Shown one piece after another: positions 7,256-16,752 of a stretch of 41,820 nucleotides of DNA. The notes beneath the pieces are model-generated. The model made no database searches and was not told the DNA's origin. It worked only from the letters and a program-made list of their open reading frames with translations. This stretch comes from an uncultured SAR324 cluster bacterium (GTDB taxonomy: Bacteria > SAR324 > NAC60-12), in NCBI GenBank assembly GCA_902590435.1, contig CACIWU010000007.1:1-41820 (forward strand), read 5' to 3'. Both the position numbers and the translations under genes were made by a program. Every line of letters starts with the position of its first letter. Within the stretch, counting starts at the first letter, position 1.

Positions 7256-7855
7256 TCAGAGTATTCCTTTCGTGGACACTAATCCTTTTCTTCGTGGGTC
7301 TATTTCTACAGCACCCCTTAATGCTTGTCCAAGAGATTTAAACATTCCTTCACATTTATGATGATCATTAACACCATAAAGAATGGACAAGTGTAATGTC
7401 ATTTTAGAACTTATAGCTAATGATTTAAAAAAATGAGTGATCATTTGAGTATCTAAATTCCCTATCATAGGTTGAGTAAATTCTCCTGAAAAAACAAATT
7501 CAGGGCGACCAGACAAATCCAAAACGGTTCGAATTAGGGTTTCGTCCATAGGTACATACGAATAACCATACCTAAAAATGCCTTTTTTTTCACCTAAAGC
7601 TTCAGCCAATGCCATACCCAACGAAATTGCAATATCTTCGGTCGAATGATGAGTGTCTATTTCCAAATCTCCTATACAACTCAACTGTAAATCAAATAAT
7701 CCATGAAAAGAAAATAAATCCAGCATATGATCAAGAAAACCAATCCCTGATTTGATATTATTTTTCCCAGTTCCATCAATATTAATTTCTAGTTTGATAT
7801 TCGTTTCCTTAGTTTTACGTTTAACTAAACCAATTCTTTTATTTCGCATAGTCAA
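7256..7855 (-). CDS. hisB: imidazoleglycerol-phosphate dehydratase HisB (monofunctional)
   Basis: HisB dehydrates imidazoleglycerol phosphate to imidazole acetol phosphate at a di-manganese centre. The 199-residue form is the stand-alone dehydratase, without the N-terminal histidinol-phosphatase of E. coli HisB. The metal and substrate motifs are intact: FLDHML, DTHHSTEDIAISLG, and DHHKCEGMFKSLGQALR near the C terminus. The N-terminal RKTKETNI block is the usual start of the domain. It is transcribed just upstream of hisH (5-base gap), and 24 bases separate it from the outer-membrane protein gene. Confidence 0.97.
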   Translation of the reverse strand: MTMRNKRIGLVKRKTKETNIKLEINIDGTGKNNIKSGIGFLDHMLDLFSFHGLFDLQLSCIGDLEIDTHHSTEDIAISLGMALAEALGEKKGIFRYGYSYVPMDETLIRTVLDLSGRPEFVFSGEFTQPMIGNLDTQMITHFFKSLAISSKMTLHLSILYGVNDHHKCEGMFKSLGQALRGAVEIDPRRKGLVSTKGIL

Positions 7856-7879
7856 TTTAATTTTAAAAAGTTAAAAAGT

Positions 7880-9451
7880 TTAGAATGAATACGAAAGTCT
7901 TCCAGAAAAATGAAAAATAATAGCTCTTGATCCAGTAGGAATTACATGATCGTTGTAACTAAAAGCTGTATCAGGCTTAAATGCATTTAGATCCAAATCA
8001 ATATTTGCATGTTCAGCAAACACCCAAGAAAAAGTATTATCCCATTCTATACCAATCCTAGTTGATTTTTCTCCCAAACTATTCAAAATAGGTTTAACAT
8101 GACTTAAATTATAAACACCAAATCTGTAAGTCAACCTTGTTTCTGGAATGTCATAAGTATAACGAACTCCCCCCATTTGAGTATTATTAATTGAATGCCC
8201 CAATCCAGTACCACTATTCAACTCAGGACTTCCTCCATTAAAATAGAATTGTGTCCCATTATAAGTGCCTGGTGAAATTTCAAAATAACCATCTAAGTTA
8301 CGAAGATAATTTTCCCCACTATTGCTAACATCAAGTTGTTCATCCCCTTGTGCCATCATACCCATTATTGTATATTTCTCTCCTGGTTTCTTCCAACTAA
8401 ACTCAAATTCTGCTGCTCCTCCTGAAATTTTAGTTCTTTCAAGATTATGTCTGTCGTCATATTGAAAATAATTTCGATTCCCCTGATTAGAAATAATATC
8501 TGCATAAAGATACCAATTTCTAGTTTCCCATTGCAAACGTATACCAAAATATTCCTGTTCGTGTGCATTATAGTAGATAGGTTTACATGATGAGTTTACA
8601 GTATATGTTGCTAAAATTTCATTACAACCAGTACTCGCAGTAAACCCATCTTCTTCAAGGCTTGAAAGACTACTTTCTTTTAAACGAGGTGCTGGTATAT
8701 TGTTAAACCCCAATGGAACATCATGCTCAGTATATTTGATTCGAAAAATTTCTATTCGAAAAGAATCTATCACATCACCAAGAGAGTCATATTCATGCCA
8801 AAAAGGATAATCAAGTGAAAGAAAGTAAAGCCAATCCCCATCTGCAGAAGAAAGTTTCATTCCACCTATTTCATAACACCAAGTCCCCGCTTTGCATCTT
8901 TGAGAAAAACCGCTTAGAATTCCGAAAAACACCTTCCCTTTTCTATCCCCAATATTAAGGATCTGTTTACCAATTTTTGTCTCTTCATTAGGATTCCTAT
9001 TTATTTCTAGAAACGATTGCCTTGCATATAAATTAGCTATCTGTGCATCCGCTTCATTCACTTTTGAGGAATAAGTAGATCTTATATCAGATTGAAAATA
9101 AGGCTCTTGGTTTGTTGCAATTTCCAAATTAATTGAAATAGTACGATGTACTATTGTGCGAAGATGTAGTCTTAAATCTTGATCAAAGGAAAATTCTTCT
9201 GGAGAATTTGTTTCTGACCTTGATACCATGGGTGATGTTGAATGAATCTTGGAAGATCTGAATCTGTAATTTCCTGAAAATTCAAGGCCTGGTGAAAAAG
9301 CTAAATGCTCTTGTCTCTCTATATGATCTCCTCTTTCCAAAGGTATAAAATTAGACTGAGCAAATAAATAACCTTGGGAAATAAATAAAATAATTAATGT
9401 ACTAACGGACGAAATCCGTCTGAAAAAAATCGTCCGCAAAAAAATAAACAT
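7880..9451 (-). CDS. outer-membrane beta-barrel protein (alginate-export/porin-like)
   Basis: This 523-residue protein opens with a basic, hydrophobic signal peptide ending near LFAQS (about residue 31). It continues as alternating amphipathic strands and ends in SGRLSYSF, the C-terminal aromatic signature recognised by the BAM complex. The N-terminal barrel part (LEFSGNYRFRSS, then DQDLRLHLRTIVHRTISIN) resembles the start of alginate_exp-type barrels. Paired Cys residues (GTWCYEIGG; CNEILATY and SSCKPIYY) could form loop disulfides. The substrate is unknown. Its position, between TerB-like and hisB genes, does not help. An upstream gap of 127 bases suggests its own promoter, though none is convincing. 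Confidence 0.7.
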   Translation of the reverse strand: MFIFLRTIFFRRISSVSTLIILFISQGYLFAQSNFIPLERGDHIERQEHLAFSPGLEFSGNYRFRSSKIHSTSPMVSRSETNSPEEFSFDQDLRLHLRTIVHRTISINLEIATNQEPYFQSDIRSTYSSKVNEADAQIANLYARQSFLEINRNPNEETKIGKQILNIGDRKGKVFFGILSGFSQRCKAGTWCYEIGGMKLSSADGDWLYFLSLDYPFWHEYDSLGDVIDSFRIEIFRIKYTEHDVPLGFNNIPAPRLKESSLSSLEEDGFTASTGCNEILATYTVNSSCKPIYYNAHEQEYFGIRLQWETRNWYLYADIISNQGNRNYFQYDDRHNLERTKISGGAAEFEFSWKKPGEKYTIMGMMAQGDEQLDVSNSGENYLRNLDGYFEISPGTYNGTQFYFNGGSPELNSGTGLGHSINNTQMGGVRYTYDIPETRLTYRFGVYNLSHVKPILNSLGEKSTRIGIEWDNTFSWVFAEHANIDLDLNAFKPDTAFSYNDHVIPTGSRAIIFHFSGRLSYSF

Positions 9452-9578
9452 AATGTGCCGAAATTAAGTAAGAGAAGTAATTTATTTACTTAAAATAGAG
9501 GAGTTTACCCAAATGGAATTATATTAGAATAGACTAAGAAAAGCAAGTTTTTGAGTTAGTTGCTTTTATTGTTCAAAA

Positions 9579-10061
9579 CTAATTTACAAGATCTAGAATT
9601 CTCACTCGAAGATTATGGCTATTTTGCAAATCATCCTTTAACTTTTTATTTACCTCTAACTGATTTACTGCCCATCTCATTACAGATGTTTCTATATCCC
9701 TTTCTATTCCTAAACAACGCCCACATTTCTTTAATAATTCTTGTTCACTTTTCTTTAGATTACCATCTATAATTGCCATTGCTGCAAGATAAAAATAGAC
9801 TTTTACTGCAAGACCGGGCTTCATTGTTATGGGAATTATTTCATCTAATTTTTTTTCTTTCACTTTTGCCATTAAATTGTGTACTTCATCTTTACTTTCA
9901 AGAAAACTTATAGCTTCCTGCAAAGCAATAAACTCATGTTTCTCAATAATTCCATCAGCAATCACTATACTGCCAATCGCATTCACCACCCAATTGCGAA
10001 CTTCTTTCGAAGCATCGTCAAAATCTTTTGTAAATTCACGATCAAGTTGAAGTTTATACAT
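9579..10061 (-). CDS. TerB-like (tellurite resistance/DjlA N-domain) protein
   Basis: At 160 residues this is the size of a single TerB domain, an all-helical fold. Two internally related helix-acid-loop-helix units are seen: IGSIVIADGIIEKHEFIAL (about 29-47) and LAAMAIIDGNLKKSEQELL (about 92-110). Their acidic loops (ADG, IDG) are the family's proposed metal-binding sites. TerB-like proteins occur in stress and phage-resistance loci and in DjlA, and most stand-alone members have no known role. No ter gene neighbours are present, so tellurite resistance should not be inferred. Confidence 0.72.
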   Translation of the reverse strand: MYKLQLDREFTKDFDDASKEVRNWVVNAIGSIVIADGIIEKHEFIALQEAISFLESKDEVHNLMAKVKEKKLDEIIPITMKPGLAVKVYFYLAAMAIIDGNLKKSEQELLKKCGRCLGIERDIETSVMRWAVNQLEVNKKLKDDLQNSHNLRVRILDLVN

Positions 10062-10167
10062 ATTATTTTTTTAAAAGTTTTATTATATGATTAATACCAC
10101 AAAATTATGAAAAATTTTCTAAAGATCAAATTTTGACAAATTTTTAACAAAATTTCAAAAATAATTT

Positions 10168-11511
10168 TTAAAAATTTATTTTTTTATGAATAAATTGCCG
10201 TTTACCATCATCGTACTCCTCCACTCCTTGTCCATTCCCATACAATTTATACTTGTATGTAATTAAACCTTCCAAACCAACGGGACCTCTAGCATGAATT
10301 TTAGCATTACTAACACCAACTTCTGCACCTAAACCATATCGAAATCCATCTGCAAATCGTGTAGACGCATTCCAAAATACTCCTGCTGAATCAACAGAAT
10401 TTAAAAACCATTCTGCTAATTCCTTATTCTCTGTTACAATCGAATCAGTGTGTTTTGAACCAAAATGGTTAATGTGCATCACTGCCTCTTCAGCTGAGTC
10501 AACAGATTTAACAGAAATTATTAGATCCACATATTCCGTTTTCCAATCTTCATTAACTGCATTTTTTAATATTAATGATTTGTATGTTTTCAACCTTTTT
10601 TTTGTTTCATTACACACTCTAATTTCTACCCCAGAATCTTGCATTTTTAATAAAATGTAAGCCAACCATTTATTTGAATAATTCTGATGAACAAGTAAAG
10701 TTTCTAATGAATTACATACCGCAGGGTAATTAAGTTTTGAATCTAAGACAACCGATTTACTTTTAATTTCATCAGCTGCGTGATCTAAGAAAACATGGCA
10801 TATTCCATCAGCATGGCCAAGTACTGGAATTAGCGACTTTCTTTGAATGTGCTGGACCAGTTGATTACTCCCTCGTGGAATTATCAAATCTAGGTCTGCA
10901 CTCAATTTAACAAGTTCATCAACTTCGACTCTAGTTTCAACCAAACTTATAGAATTTTTCGGAAAATCATTTTTTAAAACAAATGCTTCCCTTATAATTT
11001 TTACCAAAATTCTATTGGAATGAGAAGCTTCTTTACCTCCTTTTAAAATAACTGAATTACCAGATTTTAAACCTAATGCAGAAATTTGAATAAGTGCATC
11101 CGGACGAGATTCGAAGATCATCAAAATTACTCCTATCGGGCATGTAACCTTATATAAATCAAGTCCGACGTCCAAACAGGTTGCATCTAAAATATTTCCT
11201 GTAGGATTTGGTAATTCTGCAACATTTTCACAATATATGGCCATTTGCTCAATCTTAGATTCGTTAAGCAAAAGGCGATCACAGAGACTTAATGACAATT
11301 CCCCTTTTTCGTACAATCTCTTAGCATCAGAAATATCCTTGGCATTTTCTTCTAAAATTAAAGAAGCATTTTCCTTAATCTTAGTTGAAATCTCATACAA
11401 AATTTGATTTTTAATTGAAACATCTAGATTCGCTAAAATATGAGATGACTTTCTTGCCTCAAAAAGTTGGTTTTTTATATCCTTTGGAATTTTAGATTTT
11501 TTCAATGACAT
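10168..11511 (-). CDS. proA: glutamate-5-semialdehyde dehydrogenase (gamma-glutamyl phosphate reductase)
   Basis: ProA reduces gamma-glutamyl phosphate to glutamate semialdehyde with NADPH in proline synthesis. The 447-residue chain has the aldehyde-dehydrogenase fold. The catalytic Cys266 lies in NYPAVCNSLETLLVH. The nucleotide region has ILKGGKEASHSN (about 156-167), and IPRGSNQLV is the ProA-typical loop. It is some 20-30 residues longer than many ProA proteins, mainly in peripheral loops and a longer C terminus. Its partner ProB is not adjacent. It follows bamA by 33 bases on the same strand. Confidence 0.95.
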   Translation of the reverse strand: MSLKKSKIPKDIKNQLFEARKSSHILANLDVSIKNQILYEISTKIKENASLILEENAKDISDAKRLYEKGELSLSLCDRLLLNESKIEQMAIYCENVAELPNPTGNILDATCLDVGLDLYKVTCPIGVILMIFESRPDALIQISALGLKSGNSVILKGGKEASHSNRILVKIIREAFVLKNDFPKNSISLVETRVEVDELVKLSADLDLIIPRGSNQLVQHIQRKSLIPVLGHADGICHVFLDHAADEIKSKSVVLDSKLNYPAVCNSLETLLVHQNYSNKWLAYILLKMQDSGVEIRVCNETKKRLKTYKSLILKNAVNEDWKTEYVDLIISVKSVDSAEEAVMHINHFGSKHTDSIVTENKELAEWFLNSVDSAGVFWNASTRFADGFRYGLGAEVGVSNAKIHARGPVGLEGLITYKYKLYGNGQGVEEYDDGKRQFIHKKINF

Positions 11512-11544
11512 TTTTTATATTACATTTTAAAAATTTGGATAAAG

Positions 11545-14022
11545 TCAAAATAAACCACTTACAGTAAATTCAAATTTATCCGGGGACTCATAAGGTCGTT
11601 TATCTAATTTTGAGCCATGCTCGAAACGCAAAACACCCATTGGCGTTATCACACGAATTCCAAAACCTACACTTTTTCTTAAATCAAAAAAATCAGGTTC
11701 TTTTTCTCCCAAAAGCTGATATTGTCTTGATTCTGAATTAACATTCCCTGCATCAAAAAAAAACAGTCCACGAACAAAGCTATTTTCATCTTGACTCAGT
11801 GGGAACAGCAGTTCAAGATTAAAAACACGCTCAGAGATTCCACCACTTTTTAATTCTTGTAATTCACTAGTACTCAAAGATATAGTTCTACTGTCAAAAG
11901 ACTTTGTATTTTGATAACCAAGTTTATCTGTATAAACTCTATAATCCATATTGTATGCTTGCTCGCCTGTACTATAAGGCCCTGCAATATTATAATAGTT
12001 GTGACCTCTAACTGAATCAATACCCCCTAGTCGATATCGATCTTCTGAAGGTATTGGAGATCCTCCCTGTTCCTGTAAAATACCAAAACGACATTTACCC
12101 ATCAAAATAAATGTATTCGCATTATTCAAAGCCCAAAATCTCTGAAAACGGAATTTATACTCACGCAATTGAATATTTCCACCAAATGGAGTTCCTGTTT
12201 GTATAATTTGGATAGAAGATTTTATCCCACTACTTGGGAAGATCGGGTGATTCACCGAATCGTATGTCAGTGAGGGAGATACAGAGCGTTTAAATACATC
12301 ATCTCCCGTATCTGAAAAAAGTCGATCCATAGCACTAATTTGAGTGCCTAATCGCAAATCTTTGAAGTAAACAGGCCTCCCTAAACTAAAACCATAACTG
12401 TTCTCTGTAATTACTCCACGATTAAATTCTGTAGAATCATTACTCTTACTTCTTGAACCAAAAATTGATCCTGATACTAATGAATTTAAAATTCGTGGTT
12501 CAATCAAAGTTATATCAAATTTCTGCTGCACACTCTGTTCAGCAAAGTTAGCCGTCAAACGCAACGTACGACCTGAACCAAACAAATTACCTTTAGATAG
12601 TGTCAAACCTCCTGTGAATCCTGAAAAGTCACTATAACCTAACTGTGCTTGGAATGTGCCCGTCTGAGATTCTTTTAAACGCAATAAGATATCAAAAACA
12701 TTATCTTCTTCATTTCTAATTGATCTTTCCAGTATGACACCTGAATCAAAAAAACCTAATCTATTAATATTCTGCTGGCTTAAAATCAACTTTTTTCCAT
12801 TAAAGAGTTCTTCTTCCTGTAGATCAAACTCTCTCCTAATTACATGATCTCGTGTTTCTTTATTACCAGCAATTTCTAACCGTCCTATATATGCCTTTTC
12901 GCCTTTTTCAATTCGATAATTAACATCAACAATTTTTCTTTCTTCATCAACTTTAATTTCTGGAACAATTCTAACAAAGGCGTAACCTTGCTCATGGTAA
13001 ATCTCAGAAATTTCAGATCGATCCCTATTTTGTAAAAAAGGATTATATATTTCATCTTTTTTTAACAATAATTTCTTTAATAATTTTTTTTCATCCCCTA
13101 TAATTTCTCCTGAAACCTTTATCTCACCAGTAAAATATTGATCTCCTTCTGAAATATTCATTCTAACTTCTACTCGACTGTAATCAGCATTATGAATTAA
13201 AGTTACATCAGGCTTTTCGATAAAGACTTTTATAAATCCATTTTTTAGATATTGTTGAGTTATCATTGCTAGATCATTGTTGATAATTTCTTCACGAAAA
13301 AGCCCTGATCTGTTCGCCCATGAAACGCAGTCAATTTCCGAACTCATGATTAAGCGTTTTATATCAAGTTCGGAAAAAAAATTTGTTCCAGAAACATAAA
13401 TATCAGTAATAAATACTGGAGGAGTTTCCTCTATTTCAAAAAATACCATGAAATAATTTTTAGTTTCGCTAGTATTTTCGATCAATTTAATTCTACTTTT
13501 TACTTTTACATTTGGAAATCCTTCGCCTCTGTAATGTTCTAAAATTATTTGTTCATTTAGTAAAATTTTTTCTTTATCAAATGGATCATGCTTCAACAAA
13601 GTCATTTTTTCTTCAATTACAGATTTTTCTTCAAGTAAAACACCTTTAATATTTACTCCTTCCAATCTCGGTTTTTCATTTACTAAAAAACGAAGTAAAT
13701 ATCCATTATTTCCATCTAAATTAGATTCCTTTATTACTATGGCCTGAACATCATCATATAAATTCATTTTATAAATTGAATGAATATCTTTTCTAATTTT
13801 TCTACGATCTAAAATGTCTCCTATCTGGCTTTGGATTAGAAAAATGATTTGAGACGATTCCAAATCAGATGTCCCCTTAATTTCAATTTCAGAAATGTAT
13901 CCTGAAGATTCACTAACATTTTTCATTTGTGCAAATATTGGCACATGAAAAATTAAGTTTTGTAAGATTCCTAGAAATAAAAAGCTTATTAATATATGGA
14001 AAAAATAATGAAGGATTTTCAT
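11545..14022 (-). CDS. bamA: outer-membrane protein assembly factor BamA
   Basis: This 825-residue protein has a signal peptide (to about PIFAQ), then five POTRA-like repeats (about residues 40-450; for example ISEIEIKGTSDLE, FITDIYVSGTNFF, YIGRLEIAGNKETRDHVIRREF) and a C-terminal barrel of about 370 residues ending in FTVSGLF. The Omp85 loop-6 motif appears as DSVRGHNYY, with the essential Arg kept. GDDVFKRSVSPSLTYDSVNHP is a barrel strand typical of BamA. BamA inserts barrel proteins into the outer membrane. The gene lies between lolD and proA, without the skp-lpxD-fabZ cluster often found downstream of bamA. Confidence 0.96.
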   Translation of the reverse strand: MKILHYFFHILISFLFLGILQNLIFHVPIFAQMKNVSESSGYISEIEIKGTSDLESSQIIFLIQSQIGDILDRRKIRKDIHSIYKMNLYDDVQAIVIKESNLDGNNGYLLRFLVNEKPRLEGVNIKGVLLEEKSVIEEKMTLLKHDPFDKEKILLNEQIILEHYRGEGFPNVKVKSRIKLIENTSETKNYFMVFFEIEETPPVFITDIYVSGTNFFSELDIKRLIMSSEIDCVSWANRSGLFREEIINNDLAMITQQYLKNGFIKVFIEKPDVTLIHNADYSRVEVRMNISEGDQYFTGEIKVSGEIIGDEKKLLKKLLLKKDEIYNPFLQNRDRSEISEIYHEQGYAFVRIVPEIKVDEERKIVDVNYRIEKGEKAYIGRLEIAGNKETRDHVIRREFDLQEEELFNGKKLILSQQNINRLGFFDSGVILERSIRNEEDNVFDILLRLKESQTGTFQAQLGYSDFSGFTGGLTLSKGNLFGSGRTLRLTANFAEQSVQQKFDITLIEPRILNSLVSGSIFGSRSKSNDSTEFNRGVITENSYGFSLGRPVYFKDLRLGTQISAMDRLFSDTGDDVFKRSVSPSLTYDSVNHPIFPSSGIKSSIQIIQTGTPFGGNIQLREYKFRFQRFWALNNANTFILMGKCRFGILQEQGGSPIPSEDRYRLGGIDSVRGHNYYNIAGPYSTGEQAYNMDYRVYTDKLGYQNTKSFDSRTISLSTSELQELKSGGISERVFNLELLFPLSQDENSFVRGLFFFDAGNVNSESRQYQLLGEKEPDFFDLRKSVGFGIRVITPMGVLRFEHGSKLDKRPYESPDKFEFTVSGLF

Positions 14023-14076
14023 CGGGTTTGAAAGAACTATAAATAAGACAGAAAATGAGTTTTCTTCAAGAAAATT

Positions 14077-14760
14077 TTAATCATTCGGAAGCAAATGTAA
14101 TTGTCCATTTTCCATAAGGTGTCTATACCGCATTTCTGAAGCAAGATTAGTATTGTGGGTAATCATAATAAGGGTAGTATCATTCTCTTGGTTTAATCGC
14201 AACAAAACCTCCATCACCTTAATACCCGTCTCCTCATCAAGATTCCCAGTAGGTTCATCAGCTAGTATAATCCTAGGACTATTGACCAAAGCTCTTGCAA
14301 TTGCGACTCTCTGTTGTTCTCCACCAGAAAGTTGAGCTGGCTTATGGACAGAACGTTTCCCCAAACCAACTTTTTGAAGTATATCTATAGATTTTTTTCG
14401 GACACTTTCAGATTCTTTCCCATTAATTAACTGTGGAATCATCACATTTTCAAGTGCCGTAAAATCTTGTAATAATTGATGAAATTGAAAAATAAAACCA
14501 ACTTCACAGTTCCTAAATTTTGCAGCTTGATCACGACTTAAATTAGCTAAATTAGTTCCATCTAGAATTAGTTCGCCTTCATCTATACTTTCCAATGCTC
14601 CGAGGACATGCAAAAACGTACTTTTTCCAGTTCCAGACGCTCCTAATATAGCTACTGAGGAACCTGACTCTACCTCAAAATTCAAGCCACGCAAAATATG
14701 AAGCTTACGACCTTCTCCATCTAAGTAGCTTTTATGAAGATTTGAAACTTTAATTTGCAT
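14077..14760 (-). CDS. lolD: lipoprotein-releasing ABC ATPase LolD
   Basis: This 227-residue ATPase is from the LolD/MacB group. It has Walker [10 protein letters not shown] (about 40-48), a Q-loop in [19 protein letters not shown] (characteristic of LolD, which reads FqfhhLLpeftalENv), signature [15 protein letters not shown], Walker [13 protein letters not shown] and an H-loop MITHN. With LolC/E it extracts outer-membrane lipoproteins from the inner membrane for LolA. The LolC/E permease is not in the window. Being 54 bases upstream of bamA, it links two outer-membrane biogenesis functions in one transcription run. Confidence 0.9.
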   Translation of the reverse strand: MQIKVSNLHKSYLDGEGRKLHILRGLNFEVESGSSVAILGASGTGKSTFLHVLGALESIDEGELILDGTNLANLSRDQAAKFRNCEVGFIFQFHQLLQDFTALENVMIPQLINGKESESVRKKSIDILQKVGLGKRSVHKPAQLSGGEQQRVAIARALVNSPRIILADEPTGNLDEETGIKVMEVLLRLNQENDTTLIMITHNTNLASEMRYRHLMENGQLHLLPND

Positions 14761-14837
14761 AACATAAAGAAGATATAACGATCATTCAGAATATCAGAAA
14801 AGTATAAAAATTAACAAGATGAAACTAACCACTTTAA

Positions 14838-16640
14838 TTAAGAATAGAGTCCTTCAATTTGTTTTTTGAATTCTTCTTCTACATCTGCGCGTTTCAATTT
14901 AAGTGTTGGCGTAAGCATTCCATTTTCAATACTCCACTCTTCGGATAATAATACAAATTTTTGTGGATATTCAAATTTCTTGAAATCTTTTCCATATTTA
15001 TACAATTCATTCTCAAACAATTTTTTGATAAAAGAATCCTCAATTAAACTTTCTCCGCTATCAGAAATTCCATTTTCTTTAGCATAATTTTTAACTGAGT
15101 CCATTGCGACAACAATTACTGCAACAATAAAAGGTCGGTTAAAACCATACAGCATTACTTGGTCAATATATGCACTTAGTTTTAAAGATTCCTCTAGAGG
15201 TGCTGGGGCAACAAACTTCCCATTTTCAAGTTTGAACTGCTCCTTGATACGACCTGTAATGTAAAGATATCCATCACCGTCTATATGGCCTAAGTCTCCT
15301 GTTCGAAGTCCTCCTTTTTCATTAATGCTCTTTTTATTTTCTTTCGGCAAGTTATGATAACCAAGCATTATATTTTCACCATAAGCCACTACTTCTCCAT
15401 CTTCTTCATTAGAACCTTCTACCGATTTATCTATTTCTATCCTTACTCCAGAAAGAGGTTTACCTACTGAACCAAAACGTCTCGATCCAGGATAATTGAC
15501 TGTTAGTGCAGCAGTATTTTCGCTTAAGCCATAACCCTCATAAAGGCTGATACCTATATCGTTAACAAACTCGGCCACTAAAGGACTCAAAGCGCTTGCA
15601 CCACTAACAGCAATTCGCAAATTTCCTCCAAATCGATTCAAGATTTTTTTAAAGATTATTTTTTGTGCAAGTGTTAGTATCAAATTATCTAATAATCCAA
15701 GTTTTTCCCCCTCTCTCTCACGCTTGGCCTGTTTTAGGCCACCGTAAAAAAGAGAACGTATAAATCCTGGTTTTTGATTCATTTGTTCTTTAAGACGATC
15801 ATATATCCTATTATAAACACGAGGAACAGCAAAGAATACATTGGGCTTTACTACACCTAATTCATCAATAAGCGTATTAACATCATCAACCAATCCCGCA
15901 GAACCACCACAGCCAATTATGCCATGTACTTCTGCCACTTGACCAAATACATGTGCCCAAGGCAAAAAAGCTAGTGTGCGAACATCTTGATCCATTCCGA
16001 GCAAAGGTGTAACCACTGAACATTCAAATATCAGATTCCTATGACTCAATATCACACCTTTTGGATTGCCTGTAGTTCCAGATGTATAGATCATTCCCAT
16101 CGGCGATTGTGATTCTGGTCTAATTACATCAACTGGGTTCATACTACCTATGTTAATCAAATCTTCATACGTTTTAACATCTCCCTTAAAAGTCCCTGCA
16201 ATTAAAACCACATGCTCCAAATTATCAATCTGGTTAGGGAAATTACGAGTTTGTTCATAGATAGTCTCATTGGCTACTAGTAAAACTTTGGCTCCACAGT
16301 CTCGTATGATGTATTCCCATTCCTTAGTCATTTGTGTCTCATACATAGGAATGTGTTGTGCACACAATCCGTATGTAGAGTATGCCGATACTGCCCATTC
16401 TTCTGTATTTTTACTTATAACAGCTACTTTGTCTCCAGCAACTACTCCAAGGGAAGCAAGTCCTCCACGAAAAGAATCTACTTTTTTTGCAAACTCTTCA
16501 TAAGTAGTCCATTTGTAAATACCATCACGCTTTGTTCCAAATAAAGGTCTATCTGCATATTTAGCCGTTGATTCTTCTAACATTTCAATTAAATTCTTAG
16601 GGGGATTAACTTCTATAGATTCAGTCATATTTATCTCCAA
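14838..16640 (-). CDS. long-chain acyl-CoA synthetase (AMP-forming), FAA1/FadD15-like
   Basis: The enzyme activates fatty acids to acyl-CoA through an acyl-adenylate. At 600 residues it has the ANL motifs in order: the P-loop MIYTSGTTGNPKGVILSH (about 182-199), the A5 motif YEGYGLSENTAAL, the A7 hinge region LRTGDLGHIDGDGYL, and the A8 hinge ITGRIKEQFKLENGKFVAP. The FKLENGK form is typical of the eukaryotic-like long-chain branch (COG1022) rather than E. coli FadD. GGAGATAA eight bases before the ATG is a good Shine-Dalgarno. It is flanked by lolD and pyrC and probably supplies phospholipid synthesis or beta-oxidation, consistent with the crotonase elsewhere in the window. Confidence 0.92.
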   Translation of the reverse strand: MEINMTESIEVNPPKNLIEMLEESTAKYADRPLFGTKRDGIYKWTTYEEFAKKVDSFRGGLASLGVVAGDKVAVISKNTEEWAVSAYSTYGLCAQHIPMYETQMTKEWEYIIRDCGAKVLLVANETIYEQTRNFPNQIDNLEHVVLIAGTFKGDVKTYEDLINIGSMNPVDVIRPESQSPMGMIYTSGTTGNPKGVILSHRNLIFECSVVTPLLGMDQDVRTLAFLPWAHVFGQVAEVHGIIGCGGSAGLVDDVNTLIDELGVVKPNVFFAVPRVYNRIYDRLKEQMNQKPGFIRSLFYGGLKQAKREREGEKLGLLDNLILTLAQKIIFKKILNRFGGNLRIAVSGASALSPLVAEFVNDIGISLYEGYGLSENTAALTVNYPGSRRFGSVGKPLSGVRIEIDKSVEGSNEEDGEVVAYGENIMLGYHNLPKENKKSINEKGGLRTGDLGHIDGDGYLYITGRIKEQFKLENGKFVAPAPLEESLKLSAYIDQVMLYGFNRPFIVAVIVVAMDSVKNYAKENGISDSGESLIEDSFIKKLFENELYKYGKDFKKFEYPQKFVLLSEEWSIENGMLTPTLKLKRADVEEEFKKQIEGLYS

Positions 16641-16752
16641 AAAAAGTGTTATTTATTTTTCACTTTTATCAATTTTTAACTAATTCAATCATTTTTTTAA
16701 AAATTTTATTTAAAAGAAATAACTTAATAATATTAACGTCAATTTTAATTGG

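Noticed and set aside
9545-9590. Imperfect inverted repeat (AGTTTTTGAG / TTCAAAACT) after the TerB-like gene
   Set aside because: Imperfect, AT-rich and without a T tract in the right orientation. Not supported as a terminator.
9560-10094. Plus-strand ORFs over the TerB-like gene, and the other antisense ORFs of the track
   Set aside because: They are antisense shadows of well-supported genes, without motifs or start signals of their own.
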